A DNA stretch of 64,000 nucleotides from positions 868,001-932,000 of the forward strand of contig NC_085883.1 of the NCBI RefSeq assembly GCF_035222275.1. Reading direction: 5' to 3'. Origin of the DNA: Podospora bellae-mahoneyi. Lineage: Eukaryota; Ascomycota; Sordariomycetes; Sordariales; Podosporaceae. The notes under the pieces are model-generated. The model worked only from the letters and a program-made list of their open reading frames with translations, did no database searches and was not told where the DNA came from. Positions 22,879 through 33,672 of this stretch are shown here, piece after piece. The position numbers and the translations under genes were made by a program. Positions within the stretch are counted from its first letter, which is position 1. The number at the start of each line of letters is the position of its first letter.

Positions 22879-25139
22879 ATGATCTTCCGTAGGGCTGCAG
22901 CAGTTCTCGGAGGCATCTTGGCGCTAGGTCAAGGTGCCTGTGTGAAGGCTGCCCTCTCCACCTCCAATACCATCTTGGTCCTGGCCCGTGATGCCGCTTC
23001 CGCCACCTCGGCTACCTCTGGCCTCCAGGGCTACGGCATCCCATACGAGGTCCTCCTTGTACCTCAGTCCGGTGCCACTCTGCCTCCGCTCAACTCCTCG
23101 GCAGAGTCCGGCAACTACGGTGGCTTCATTGTGCTCAGCGAGCTGGCCTATAACCTTCCCGGTGGCTGGGGCAGCGCCGTCACCCCCGCCCAATGGCAGA
23201 CCATCTACAACTACCAGACCACCTTCGGAGCTCGCATGGTGCGTCTCGATGTGTTCCCCAGCACCGATCTTGGTGTCACTCTTGCCGTCCCGAATGCTGG
23301 GTGCTGCAACACGGGCGTCGAGCAGCTCGTCAGCATCAGCTCGACCACTGATTTCCCCACGGCCAACATCAAGACGTGAGTGCCTGCCAACCTTGAGATA
23401 TCACGAAGCACATCCCGGCTAACCATGCACGCAGCGGTGCTGGTGTGAGCACACAAGGTCTCTGGCACTACCCAGCCACCATCATCAACTCTACTCTTGC
23501 CAAGCAGGTGGCTACTTTTGCTCCTTCTTCGGATGGCACCTTCACCACCACCACGACTGCTGCCATCATCAACGACTATGGACGTCGGAAGCAGATGGTC
23601 TGGTTCATGTCGTGGGCTACCGACTGGGCCCAGGGTCCCAACTTCCTGCAGCACGCCTACATCCACTGGTTGACCCGCGGTGTCTGTAAGTGCTCTTTCG
23701 TATTCTTGTCGATACCTGCCTGAAAATGCTGACTCGGTCATGCTTCAGTCCTCGGAAAGCGCAAGATCTATCTAAGCACGCAGGTGGATGACATGCACTT
23801 GGCCACGGGCTTGTACCGCCCAGTCAACACCGAGTTCCGTGCTCGCGTGAGCGACATGGTCCAGCATGCTACCTGGCAAACCAACCTCAACTCCCGTCTT
23901 CCTGCCGGGTCCAACTACTTTGTCGAGATTGCTCACAACGGCAACGGTGACATCGAGAACGCCATCACTCAGCCCGGCGGAACCACCACGTGCAATCCCA
24001 ACGAGCCCGTGTGGTACGATACACCACCCGACACTCCTCTCGAGTTCCAGAAGCCCCTCGGCACCGGAACCAATGTCTGGCCCAGCAGCTGGACGACCTA
24101 TCCGTGGTCCTTGACCTGTGCCAAGCTGGATCCCCTCGCCACCTGGTTCAACACCAACCCCAACACCTTTGCCCACCTGTCCCACACCTTCACTCACCTG
24201 GAGCTCAACAACGCTACCTACTCCGACGCCGATAAGGAGATCAAGTTCAACAAGGCCTGGCTCCAGCAGCTCGGCCTCTGGACAGCCAGCAAGGTCTCCC
24301 AAGCCGGCCTTGTTCCTCCTGCCATCACCGGCCTCCATAACGGCGATGTCATCCGCGCCTGGTGGGACAACGGCATCCGCTACGTCGTCGGCGACAACAC
24401 CCGGCCCCCCCTCCGCCACCCGTCCAACTCGTTCTGGCCTCGCATCTCCAACGTCGCCGACAACGGCTACGCCGGCCTGACCATCATCCCACGCTGGGCC
24501 ACCACCATCTATTATAATTGCGATACGGCCTTTTGCACCACGCAGGAGTGGATCGACACCTCGGGCGGCAGCGGCACCTTTGCCAACCTCATCAACGACG
24601 CCCGCGCCGTCAACACCCGCTACCTCCTCGGCCTCCACCACGACCCCTTCATGTTCCACCAGGCCAACATGCGCACCGGCGACGTGGACTCGTACACGGT
24701 CGGCCCCGTCACCGGCAACCTCTCTCTCCTGCAGATCTGGGTCGAGGTGATCGCGCAGGAGATGACGCGGTTGACCAACTGGCCGATCGTTACCAAGAAG
24801 CACGACGACATTGGCAAGCTGTTTGTCGATCGCCAGACTCTGGAGTAAGTTTCTGTGCCACCCCAAGTTTTAAGATTAAATGCTGACCGTCATCATCAAA
24901 ATAGCAACTGCGCCCCCAAGCTGCGCTACAACTACGCCGCCAACGGCAACACCATCACCTCTGTCACTGTCACGGCCAACGGGAACAGCTGCAGCGTCCC
25001 TGTGCCGGTGACCGTGAGGGGTGGTGCTACCGGGTCGGGGACGACGGTTGATGCTGTGGGGAGCGAGCCGCCTATCTACTGGACCACTCTGAGCGGGTCC
25101 GCGAGGACGCTGACGCTCAGCTCGCCAGCTGTTATCTAG
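22879..25139 (+). CDS. agd3: secreted galactosaminogalactan deacetylase (CE18)
   Basis: Exons are 22879-23375, 23435-23685, 23749-24844 and 24905-25139, all GT-AG and in phase, giving 692 residues. A signal peptide (MIFRRAAAVLGGILALG...) begins the protein. An N-terminal beta-rich region (to about residue 245) precedes the deacetylase domain. The metal-binding motif QVDDMH is at 261-266 and the His pair HLSHTFTH at about 392-399, as in Agd3 of A. fumigatus. Agd3 removes N-acetyl groups from part of GAG outside the cell, making the polymer cationic and adhesive. The C-terminal part after residue 615 is a small Ser/Thr-rich, beta-type tail (NCAPKLRYNYAANGN). The reading frame is intact and all family landmarks are present. 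Confidence 0.93.
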
Positions 25140-26112
25140 AGGTTTTGGGGAGCATTTCGTATTGTTTTTGATATCATTCATCGGAGGATTATATAATTTA
25201 CCGTTGGGCTTTAAAAGGAGACTGGATTATTATTTGTTGGGTTGAATTATCATTATCTAGTGAATAAGAGACCTCTTTCAGGATGGGATTTGCTGTGACG
25301 TGGTGAGGTGTGAGAAGCCTGGGTGAGACAACATTGTCCCTGGTAAGCTACTGCGAGTGATAAGAGTCAGGCGTCCAGCAGGAGACATCCAGAATGTTTA
25401 TTGACTCGGTCTCTTTGTATGGTGGCTTCAGGATGTAAGGTATCATGGGGTGCTTTGCTGTTTTCTCATGAGCATTTCTCCTCATGGAGATGCGATCCCC
25501 TTGAATTTGTGGACATACTGTGATCAAGCACGGGCAGATAATCATCTTGTTCCGCAAGCTAATCTTCACAACAGACGAATTTTTTGTTGTAAAAAGCGTC
25601 AATCACATACTCTTGGCAGTTTCTAGTCTACCTCGGCTGTTTTACTTGAGGAACACCCTCTTCGATCGCACTGTCAAATCTGCAGTCCCTCCCATCGCGA
25701 TTGGGCAATGTTCATTCGGCGCTATGTCTATCCTCATCAAAGACTGAGTGTCGATACCTCATAATGGGGCAACTGCAATTATCAGAGTTCAACCTAACAC
25801 AAAGAAAGCCCTAATTGCGGAATTCTTAGTGAAGCTCCGTGATTCGAGAAGCTCAAAACAGTGGAGTGTTCAACAGGTAGGCTATGGCTCTTTGTCCTCT
25901 TTGTCTGCTTCCCCTTCTTTGTATTTGCAAAGTTCCCAAACTCTACACTTTTGTCAACCACGATGGTTGCAATATTTTTCCACCGCCAAGTCGACCGTGA
26001 CAGCAGCTGGATACCGCAACACAGGTCACAGAAGAATCAATGACCGCCTATCCAAGCAGCATCACGAAGAAGCCAAAACAGCATCACCAGCCAGCCAAAC
26101 AGCACACAAACA
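25140..26112. other. intergenic region after agd3
   Basis: AT-rich 3' flank of agd3 and the upstream region of the next gene. I see no gene or repeat I can defend. Confidence 0.5.
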
Positions 26113-26808
26113 ATGAACGTCCGAGAAAAAACAACCCAAATCTACCCCCTAACCCTCACCCTAAACTCGCCCTCCTCCCTCACCTCCAATCCCACCCTCT
26201 CCCTCTCCCTACCTTCAACCGTTTCTCCAAGTCGAATGCCGAACCCCCAACCATCACCCAATCTCTCCCCCCTTCCAGTTTTACTCCCTGGTAATTCCCA
26301 AACAACCCTCCACCTGCCCCCATCAACCACAATCCTCCTACTAACCAACCTCCCCTTTATCATATCTTCCCTTCCCCCTAACATCCCCCTCCCCACCCTC
26401 CTCCCCCCCCTCCTCCCCTTCCGCCGGATCGCCATCCCGTTCCATCCCACTCTCACTCCTGAAGATCTGCTCCCCCTCTGGCCGTTCCACTTCCCTCATG
26501 TGGAAGACATATACATCGTTGCAGACGCTTCCACGCATCCGGATACTTTACGAAGAAACAAGGCCTACCAACCAGATGTGCTGGAGAGTTTTGTCATGTT
26601 GGGGGACGGGCGGGGGGGGGAAAGGAAGGCGTATGATGTCCATGGGGACGGGGAGGACAGGGCTTGGGTTATAGGGACGGGGGTCGGGACGGGGGATTGG
26701 GTTGTTAAGGGGCTGAATGAGGGGTTTTGGAGACGGGGGGTGGTTATGGGGAGGGGTTGGTTGGGAACGGGGCCGAGGGTGGGGTTGGTTGGGTTGGTTA
26801 CCGAGTAG
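26113..26808 (+). CDS. hypothetical protein of 231 residues
   Basis: A single open frame with a favourable start context (ACAAACAATGAAC). The N-terminal half is Pro/Ser/Leu-rich. The middle has FRRIAIPFHPTLTPEDLLPLWP followed by FPHVEDIYIVAD, which resembles the pattern of fungal 2EXR-type proteins, where a hydrophobic RRLAIP strand is followed by an aligned W..F..LEDIYLV strand; I could not confirm the family. The C-terminus is Gly/Arg/Val-rich. No signal peptide, TM or intron is evident. The DNA is strongly pyrimidine-biased on the coding strand in the first half and G-rich in the second, so part of the frame could be open by composition. Confidence 0.5.
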   Translation: MNVREKTTQIYPLTLTLNSPSSLTSNPTLSLSLPSTVSPSRMPNPQPSPNLSPLPVLLPGNSQTTLHLPPSTTILLLTNLPFIISSLPPNIPLPTLLPPLLPFRRIAIPFHPTLTPEDLLPLWPFHFPHVEDIYIVADASTHPDTLRRNKAYQPDVLESFVMLGDGRGGERKAYDVHGDGEDRAWVIGTGVGTGDWVVKGLNEGFWRRGVVMGRGWLGTGPRVGLVGLVTE

Positions 26809-27233
26809 GGAGGGGGAGTGATGAAGGGGATCATGGTGGGTGATGAGGTTTTGGGTTGGTTTTGGTTTTGTAAAGGGGGTCTTGTAGGAGGTTGAAGTTG
26901 GGGTGGAGAGGTTAACCTCCCGTCGTTTGTTGGAACTAGCTCTCAACAGAAGGAAGCTCCGGTCAAATATCACACCATTTTTGCTCTTGACGAGAATCTG
27001 TGGTCCTGGTCAGTGGTAAAACGGACTACCTACCTGCATGACGTCGGTCCTACGAAAGATTGATCGTGGGCAACAAGACCCTTTTTCCATCCTCAGTCCC
27101 TATCAGAGGTCATGGTGAGGTCACCCGCCGGTGTCATCACCAACCAGTGGAAGTGCCCAAAACAACCCCCAGAGAAACATCTCGTCCACCCAATCTCTTG
27201 CGAGTTGGATGACTACCTACCTGCTTGTTAGCA
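26809..27233. other. intergenic region upstream of the lactate dehydrogenase-like gene
   Basis: No gene is seen. This is the presumed promoter and leader of the downstream plus-strand gene. Confidence 0.5.
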
Positions 27234-28230
27234 ATGCCCCCCGAAACCACCAGCCCGTCCACCCGGATCGCCATCGTCGGCGCCGGCCAGGTCGGCGGCG
27301 CGGTCGCCTACGCGCTCATCCTCGGCTCCGTCGCGCGCGAGCTCCTCCTGGTCGATGTCAAGGTAGACCTTCGAGACGCCCAGGTCCGCGACCTCTCCGA
27401 CGTCGCCTACGCCACCGGCGCCGGCATGTGTGTCCGTGCAGCTACGCATCACGAGGCAGGGCAGTGCGACATTGTGACTATCACTGCAGGGTCGAGATAT
27501 GGGGTTGGTAAGGAAACATTCCAACCCAAAAAACGGTTTTTTGTTCCTTTGTTAGAGAAATCATAGGCGAAACCAGCATCCAGCATATGCACCGCAACGC
27601 CTCGGTGATCCGCAAAGTGGTCAAGGCCATGACGCCCTTCCGTTCAGACGCCATCGTCCTTCTCGTCTCCAACCCGGTCGATCTCCTCACCTCGATTTCT
27701 CAAGAGCTTGCCGGGCTGCCCAAGTTCCAGGTCTTTAGCTCCGGGACGTTCCTCGAGTCGGTCCGGATCCGGGGTTTGCTGGCGGAAAAGGCCGGGGTGG
27801 CCGCCAGCTCGATCCAGCTGTTTGTTTTGGGCGTTCATGGCGACGGTCAGGTGGTTGCTTGGTCGTCGGCGACCATCAACGGCATCCCCCTCGACAAGGT
27901 GCTCTCGCCCGACACGTTTGGACACCAGGAGCTTGCAAAAGAGTGTAAAGAGAGAGCCGAGACCATCTTCACGGCCAAGGGGGCCACGCCGTTTGGGACT
28001 GGGTCTGTTGTGGCGAGTATCTGCGCTTCGATCCTCTTCGACAAGAGGGAGGTAAGGCCCGTTAGCCATTTCTAGCCGGGATTCGATTGCTGTTTCAGCC
28101 TGCCGGTGTTCTGGGGAGGAAGGGGATCACGAAGACGATCGAGATGCCGCTGGGGAGTGACGAGAATGCCGCCACTGCTAGGTGTGCGCACCGGCTGAAG
28201 AGCACGATAGAGCTTACGGATAAGAAGTGA
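27234..28230 (+). CDS. L-lactate/malate dehydrogenase family protein with atypical active-site loop
   Basis: Exons are 27234-27507, 27567-28051 and 28099-28230, giving 296 residues. The NAD-binding GAGQVGGAVAYALI motif is near residues 15-28; SNPVDLLT, SVRIRGLLAEKAGV and GVHGDGQVVAW (catalytic His) follow in LDH order. The protein is slightly shorter than usual LDHs (310-330). The substrate loop that normally reads AG.KQKPGETR is here AGSRYGVGETS, so the Gln/Arg selector is Tyr and the loop Arg that polarises the carbonyl is Ser. That is unusual and could mean altered substrate or weak activity. It lies tail-to-tail with the PEP synthase pseudogene (52 bp apart); lactate to pyruvate to PEP would be a sensible pair, but this is inference. 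Confidence 0.85.
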
Positions 28231-28282
28231 GGAGATGAGCTGTATATACATGTTTCACATACATACCTACGCAAGGAATTGC

Positions 28283-30658
28283 TCAGGACTTTTCACTATC
28301 GACTACATGCCTCTTGACAGCAAGAAAGCTGTCAGGAATCACCGAAATGGAATCAATCCCGGCCTCGACCAGAAACCTCGCAAACTCTGGGTGATCACTT
28401 GGCGCCTGCCCACAAATACCCACCTTTGACCCCCTCTCCCTCGCCACCCGGATCACCCTCGCAATCATCCACTTGACCGCCTCATCCTGCTCATCAAACA
28501 AATCAGCCAACAGCCCCGAGTCCCTGTCCACCCCCAAAGTCAACTGCGTCAAGTCATTCGACCCGATGGAAAACCCGTCAAAATGCTCCGTGAACCTCTC
28601 GGCCAAGATAACATTCGACGGTATCTCGCACATGACATAAACCTTCAGCCCTCCCTCCCCGCGCCGCAGCCCATTCTCCGCCATGACATCCAGCACCTTC
28701 TTCGCCTCGTCCACCGTCCGGCAGAACGGCACCATCACTACCGCGTTGGTGAACCCCATCACCTCGCGCAGCTGCTTGATGGCCCGGCACTCGAGCGCGA
28801 AACCGTCGCGGTAGCGCGGGGAGTAGTACCTCGACGCGCCGCGGAAGCCAAGCATGGGGCTTTCTTCCAAAGGCTCAAACTCAGCGCCGCCGATCAGGCC
28901 CGCGTACTCGTTTGTCTTGAAATCGCTGAGCCGGATGATGGTCGGTCTGGGGAAAAACGTCGCGCAGAGGGCCGCCAGGCCGTGGGCGAGTTTGTTGACA
29001 AAGTAATCCGGTTTGTGGGGGTACCCAACCGTCAGCTTGACGATTTGGTCTTGGACCTTCTCATCCTTGAGCCTGTCAAAGTGTACCAGCGCCATGGGGT
29101 GGACCTGGATGGCGTTGGAGACGACAAACTCTATCCTTGCCAGGCCGATGCCGTCGGCGGGGAGGCGCCATCAGCGGTAGGCCGCGGAGGGGCTGGCGAG
29201 GTTGAGCATGATGTTTGTCCGGACGGGCGGGAGATCGGTGAGGTCGACTGTTGTGGTGGTGATGTCGGAAACGCCCTCGTAGACAAAACCGACGTCGCCT
29301 TCGGCGCACGAGACGGTGACTTCCTGGTCGGTGTGCAGCACGTAGGTGGCGTCGCCTGTGCCCACCACGGCCGGGACGCCAAGCTCGCGGCTGACGATGG
29401 CGGCGTGGGAGGTGCGGCCGCCGTGGTCGGTGATGATGGCTGCCGCGCGCTTCATGATGGACACCCAGTCTGGGTCGGTTGCCACCGTCACCAGAATGGA
29501 GCCGTCGATGAACCTGTCGATGTCTTTGGCGTCTTCGATGAGACAAAGGTGGCCTGCCACCGCGGCATCACCGATCGACAGACCCGTGGCTAGAGCACGC
29601 CCCTTCTTTTTGACACTGTACGTTTTGAGGACGGCAGGGTCCCGACGGGAGTGCACCGTTTCGGGTCGGGCCTGGACGATGAAGCTCGCCTGTGATGCCA
29701 TCCTTGGCCCATTCCATGTCCATCCCACAGCCGTAGTGCTTCTCAATGGTGCAAGCCAAGCGTGCCAGCGCGAGAATCTCGTCGTCGGTGAGAACAAACG
29801 CCGCGCGCTCAGCTTTGGAGGTGGGAACATTGCGAGTGGGCTGGTGGCGACTCCGTCCAAGGACTATCTTGGTCGCCTTGCCGCCTAGCTTCTTGTGGAT
29901 AATGGGGACCAGACCGGGGTCGTTCAGAAGCGGCTTAAAGACTTAATACTCGTCCGGGTTTATGGTTCCTTGCACAATATTCTCCCCAAGACCCCAGGGC
30001 GCGTTGATAAGCATAATTTTGTCGAACCCGCTCTCTATGTTAATAGAAAACATAACGCCAGAAACACCGGCATCCGAGCGGACCATTTGCTGCACACCGA
30101 CTAAGAGGGCAATACTAGTATAGTCAAATCCCTTAGTCTGGCGGTAGCTAATAGCTCGGTCGGTAAACAGCGAGGCATAACATCGGCGACAGGCGTCCAG
30201 AAGCCGGTCTTCGCCAGTAATATTTAAGTACGACTCTCGCTGGCCGGCAAAGCTAGCGTCAGGAAGATCCTTAGCCGTCGCGCTAGACCGGACGGCAATA
30301 GGCAGGTTATCAATCCGAGCCTCGGCTGAGAGCTTCTTGTAGGCGGTGGTGATGGCGGCCCCGCATCAGCCGGCCACTCGCCGCGGATGAACAATCGACG
30401 GACTGCCCGGCCCGTCTTGGCAAGGGTCTCGCGCCCGGCCTGCCATTCCGCCAACAAACTACCAATTTTCTCTCGGATCCCGTTGGCGTCAACGTACTGC
30501 CAGTAGGCGTGAGAGGTGGTCGCAAACCCAGGCGGCACGGGAATGCCCTGGCTTGCGAGACGGCTGATCATCTCGCCCAAGGACGAGATTTTCCCGCCGA
30601 CCAGCGCGACATCACCGCGTGCCAGATGTTTAAAGTCACAAACCAAGGCGGTAGACAT
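28283..30658 (-). pseudogene. phosphoenolpyruvate synthase pseudogene (bacterial-type PpsA)
   Basis: The remnant spans about 790 codons, the normal length of PpsA (pyruvate + ATP + H2O to PEP + AMP + Pi). Recognisable parts in order: the ATP-grasp start (LARGDVALVGGKISSLGEM), the phosphohistidine loop (DHGGRTSHAAIVSRELGVPAVVG region) and the C-terminal PEP-binding barrel (GFRGASRYYSPRYRDGFALE; SIGSNDLTQLTLGVDRDSG; GICGQAPSDHPEFA). Four breaks are visible: frame changes near 30,355 and near 29,680, an in-frame TAA at 29943-29945, and an in-frame TGA at 29171-29173 where the family has Trp (RWWRLPADGIGLAR). Both stops are explained by C-to-T changes at CpA. The 270-codon C-terminal piece is still fully open. 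PEP synthase is sparse in fungi, so the source may be horizontal transfer. A sequencing error could explain one break but hardly all four. Confidence 0.85.
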
Positions 30659-31241
30659 CTTCAAGGATGTTGACGATGGCCGGATACAGCCGTACCGCAA
30701 GATGAGAGTCGGCGGGAAGTGACGAGATCGTCTTAGCATATGCTTCTTCATGAGAGAAAGCTTTGGTAGAGAGTTCTAGACCTTATAAGCCACTTCATTA
30801 CTCGGAGCATCTGGGGGGTGCAGAGGAGGAGAGGTGTCCAGCTCACTCGCTGTGTCCATCCAACAATACCTTTCGTTGTCATGACTCCGCGATGGAGTGA
30901 TCATCCGGTCGTCGCACCGGCGTAAAGAAGAGCCATGTTCAGGATGACGTTAGCGGTTCATATCTAGAGGTCAATGCTACGGGACACAGTATGAGGCTTA
31001 CCCATTGAACGGTCTACCTTGACTAAAAAGCACCTAGGTACACAATCACCCATCCCTAGATCATGCTGAACAAGACTCGGTCTCCCAACTTTGCAAAAGC
31101 AATGAAGCGGGCCATGGAGAATACGTTGAGATAATTAATTACTAAGCAGAAGAGGTATATAAGAACAAGAACAATAATTGTGACACTGCCTGGCGGCAGT
31201 GTCCATCCACACTGTCGACATATTCATCCTGCTTCAAGATC
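30659..31241. other. intergenic region between PEP synthase pseudogene and the Rds1-like gene
   Basis: No gene is seen. It joins the 5' flank of the pseudogene to the 3' flank of the next minus-strand gene. Confidence 0.5.
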
Positions 31242-32642
31242 TTAACCAGACTGGTACATACCCACAGCATACACATGAGGGTTCAGCTGGGTAAGGTTGT
31301 AAGGAGTAACATAAAGATCCAAGTCTGTCAAGACCAAAAAGATGGTACCGTTGACAGCCGGATCACCAGCAAACGTCTCCATGTTGGGCTGCACAGTCCA
31401 GGCGGTGTTGTTCTGGATTTCCTCCAGAGGAGTGTAAGTGACGTTGAGCTGACTGACCCAAGCGGCAAAGACAGGCGGGTTGGCACTCGTGCTGGTGATA
31501 TAGCTGTTGTTGGGGCCGACAGGGAAACCAGGCTCGTCCCACTGGAGGAAGACCTGACGGCCTGGGTAGGAGAGAGGGTTGGTGCGGTTGTTGGTGATGC
31601 CAGGGGAGCAGTTCACGCCCTCCTCAGTGCTGTTGATGCAGTCCTCGTCGTCCTCAATATCGGCAGTGCTGAGGGTGTTGGTGTAGCCGCCAGTGGTCTC
31701 ATTCCAGGCGTTGGAGCCATTGTTGCGAGCGGGGTTGGGCTGGTTGAGGATGTGAAGGGCAGGGAAGTTCTGCCAGACCAGGCGGGTCTGGTTGGCGGGG
31801 CAGGATGAGATGTAAGGTGCCAGCAAGGTCCAGGCCCAGGACTGGGGGATGCCGACCTGGAACCACTCGGGCATGGGGAACAAGCCCTCGAACTGGCGGA
31901 AGATCATCTGCTGACGGGCCTCGGTGGTGATGCTCTGAAGGAGCATCTGTCCAACATCGTGAGCATTGAGGTGGTTGAGGAAACCGTAGACACCAGCTTC
32001 GCCGTACCGGGTCAGCTTCTGGGAAAAGTCAATGTACTCGCGGACATTGGTGACTGGATAGTTGTAGCTGCACTGGACTGGAGCAGAGGGGCCGAGCATG
32101 TTGCTGAGAAGAGTGGCATGGCCGACTTCTTGCTCAGCCATGAACTGGAGAAGGTAGCGGTCCTCAGCCTTCAGACCAGCCTCCTCGAACTCCTCTTCAG
32201 AAAAGGTCGCAAGCCCCCAGTGAAAGAGATCGAGCTCGATCCATTCTTGGTAGAGTGCCAGGGCAATGGACTCGTAGTCAAAGTCGGAGAGCACGCGATA
32301 CACTGGGGCGGATCCGTTCGTTCCCACACCGCCGGAAGGCGTGTATGGTGCTGGGAGCGGAGCGTGCAGCTCGCCGTCACTTGGATAGTCAAACGCGTTC
32401 GGTCCAGGGGGCAAAGCTGGGATGGAGGGGGCAAGAACATCGGTGGTCTTGGCTCCAGTGGTGGTGGGTGGTGGCCCGCTGTATGGGCCGTGATCTGTAA
32501 CATTGCTGTGTGGTCTGACGGGAGGAGTGAAGGCGGGTGTCGAGGTAAAAGTGGTGGTTGGCTCAGAGACGACAGGAACTGCCAAAGACCGGACAGTTAG
32601 AGAGAGCAGGGCAGTGCCCGCGGAGAGCTTGTAGGCGACCAT
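31242..32642 (-). CDS. Rds1-like stress-response protein, secreted ferritin-like domain
   Basis: A single exon of 466 residues. The start MVAYKLSAGTALLSLTVRSLA is a good signal peptide and was preferred to in-frame codons further upstream. A Pro/Thr-rich linker to about residue 95 precedes a ferritin-like helical domain: DFDYESIALALYQEWIELDL, FMAEQEVGHATLLSNML and ITTEARQQMIFRQFEGL supply the Glu/His positions expected of this fold. This architecture is that of the Rds1 family, named after a Schizosaccharomyces pombe gene induced by starvation and stress; the biochemical role is not settled. The C-terminal 150 residues carry several N-glycosylation sequons (NGS, NET, NRT), in keeping with secretion. 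No intron and no break. Confidence 0.85.
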   Translation of the reverse strand: MVAYKLSAGTALLSLTVRSLAVPVVSEPTTTFTSTPAFTPPVRPHSNVTDHGPYSGPPPTTTGAKTTDVLAPSIPALPPGPNAFDYPSDGELHAPLPAPYTPSGGVGTNGSAPVYRVLSDFDYESIALALYQEWIELDLFHWGLATFSEEEFEEAGLKAEDRYLLQFMAEQEVGHATLLSNMLGPSAPVQCSYNYPVTNVREYIDFSQKLTRYGEAGVYGFLNHLNAHDVGQMLLQSITTEARQQMIFRQFEGLFPMPEWFQVGIPQSWAWTLLAPYISSCPANQTRLVWQNFPALHILNQPNPARNNGSNAWNETTGGYTNTLSTADIEDDEDCINSTEEGVNCSPGITNNRTNPLSYPGRQVFLQWDEPGFPVGPNNSYITSTSANPPVFAAWVSQLNVTYTPLEEIQNNTAWTVQPNMETFAGDPAVNGTIFLVLTDLDLYVTPYNLTQLNPHVYAVGMYQSG

Positions 32643-33672
32643 GTTTGCGACCGACGGCTTGCCAGATTGTGTGAACAGTGTCTGATGTATCACAGCGTGG
32701 AGCAACACAGTGGTCAGGAGGGTGAATCTGATCTTATAACCTCCACGCGGCCCGAGCTGTCGGAGCCTTGAGCCGAAAATCAGGCCGTCGGTGTGTGTGC
32801 CCTGCTCAGAGATTTCTAACCGTCCCATCATCGACTTGATGCTCCCATCCCGGTGCCTCCGCCCAATCCGGCGGAGATTTCCTGGAAAGGAGAGGCTATC
32901 CTTCAAGAAATTTGAGGTCATGACGCACGATCTGCAGGTGGTCGAAAATATGGACGGTATGTCGAAGTCGTCATCCAAATTTCTGTTCCGGCGGTGCTAC
33001 CCTGTGCAGGGCAGCCCCGATCGGGGCGTCCTCTCACGGAGAAGGGGAATGGGGAGAGCGGGATGGAGCCGCATTCGTATCGATATGTGGTTGCCGCCGT
33101 GGTTGAAAGTGGCCCAGAAGTGGCAGAGTTTGAAGGGAAAAGTGATGACATTATGACTGCACCACCAGTGGCGCCAGATGTCTTGGCAGCTGCCTTGGCC
33201 TGGACAACTGCCGGGGACCAAGCTCTGGGCTTTTGTTCTCCCTCATCAAGAGTCGAACAAGCATAAAGATATCGTTGCACAAAGAGATCGCTCAATCGAG
33301 ATTCCGGGCTAGACGACAGGAAGAATGCTTCCGCGGCCGGCGTGGCTGAAGAGGGTTCACTTCTGTTGATCAACGATGGGTGGCTTGGCGCTGGCGATGA
33401 TAAGATGGGCAAGATTGATAAGATTAGGCCACACAGCTTATCATGGCTACGTCCGCTGATTGGCCATGCCGACTTATAACCTCATGCTGGCATTAAATGC
33501 AATGTCATGCGATGTTGACTGAACGTCCCTGAATCAGATATGTTGGATATGTATATTCAATCATCCGATGACAATGGCCATAAGTATATCAATCATCAAA
33601 TCTTTATACAATCACCAACTACAACCAAATACACATACCCCTTTCCTCAGCTTCACCTTTTTTCCCATTCAT
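32643..33672. other. intergenic region upstream of the Rds1-like gene
   Basis: No gene recognised. It must hold the promoter of the Rds1-like gene and the 3' flank of the secreted protein gene to the right. Confidence 0.5.

Noticed and set aside
26143-26170. CCCTAA-like telomere-type repeats
   Set aside because: Only two imperfect units within a pyrimidine-rich frame; not an interstitial telomere.
31275-32600. plus-strand open frames over the Rds1-like gene
   Set aside because: Antisense shadows of the ferritin-like gene.
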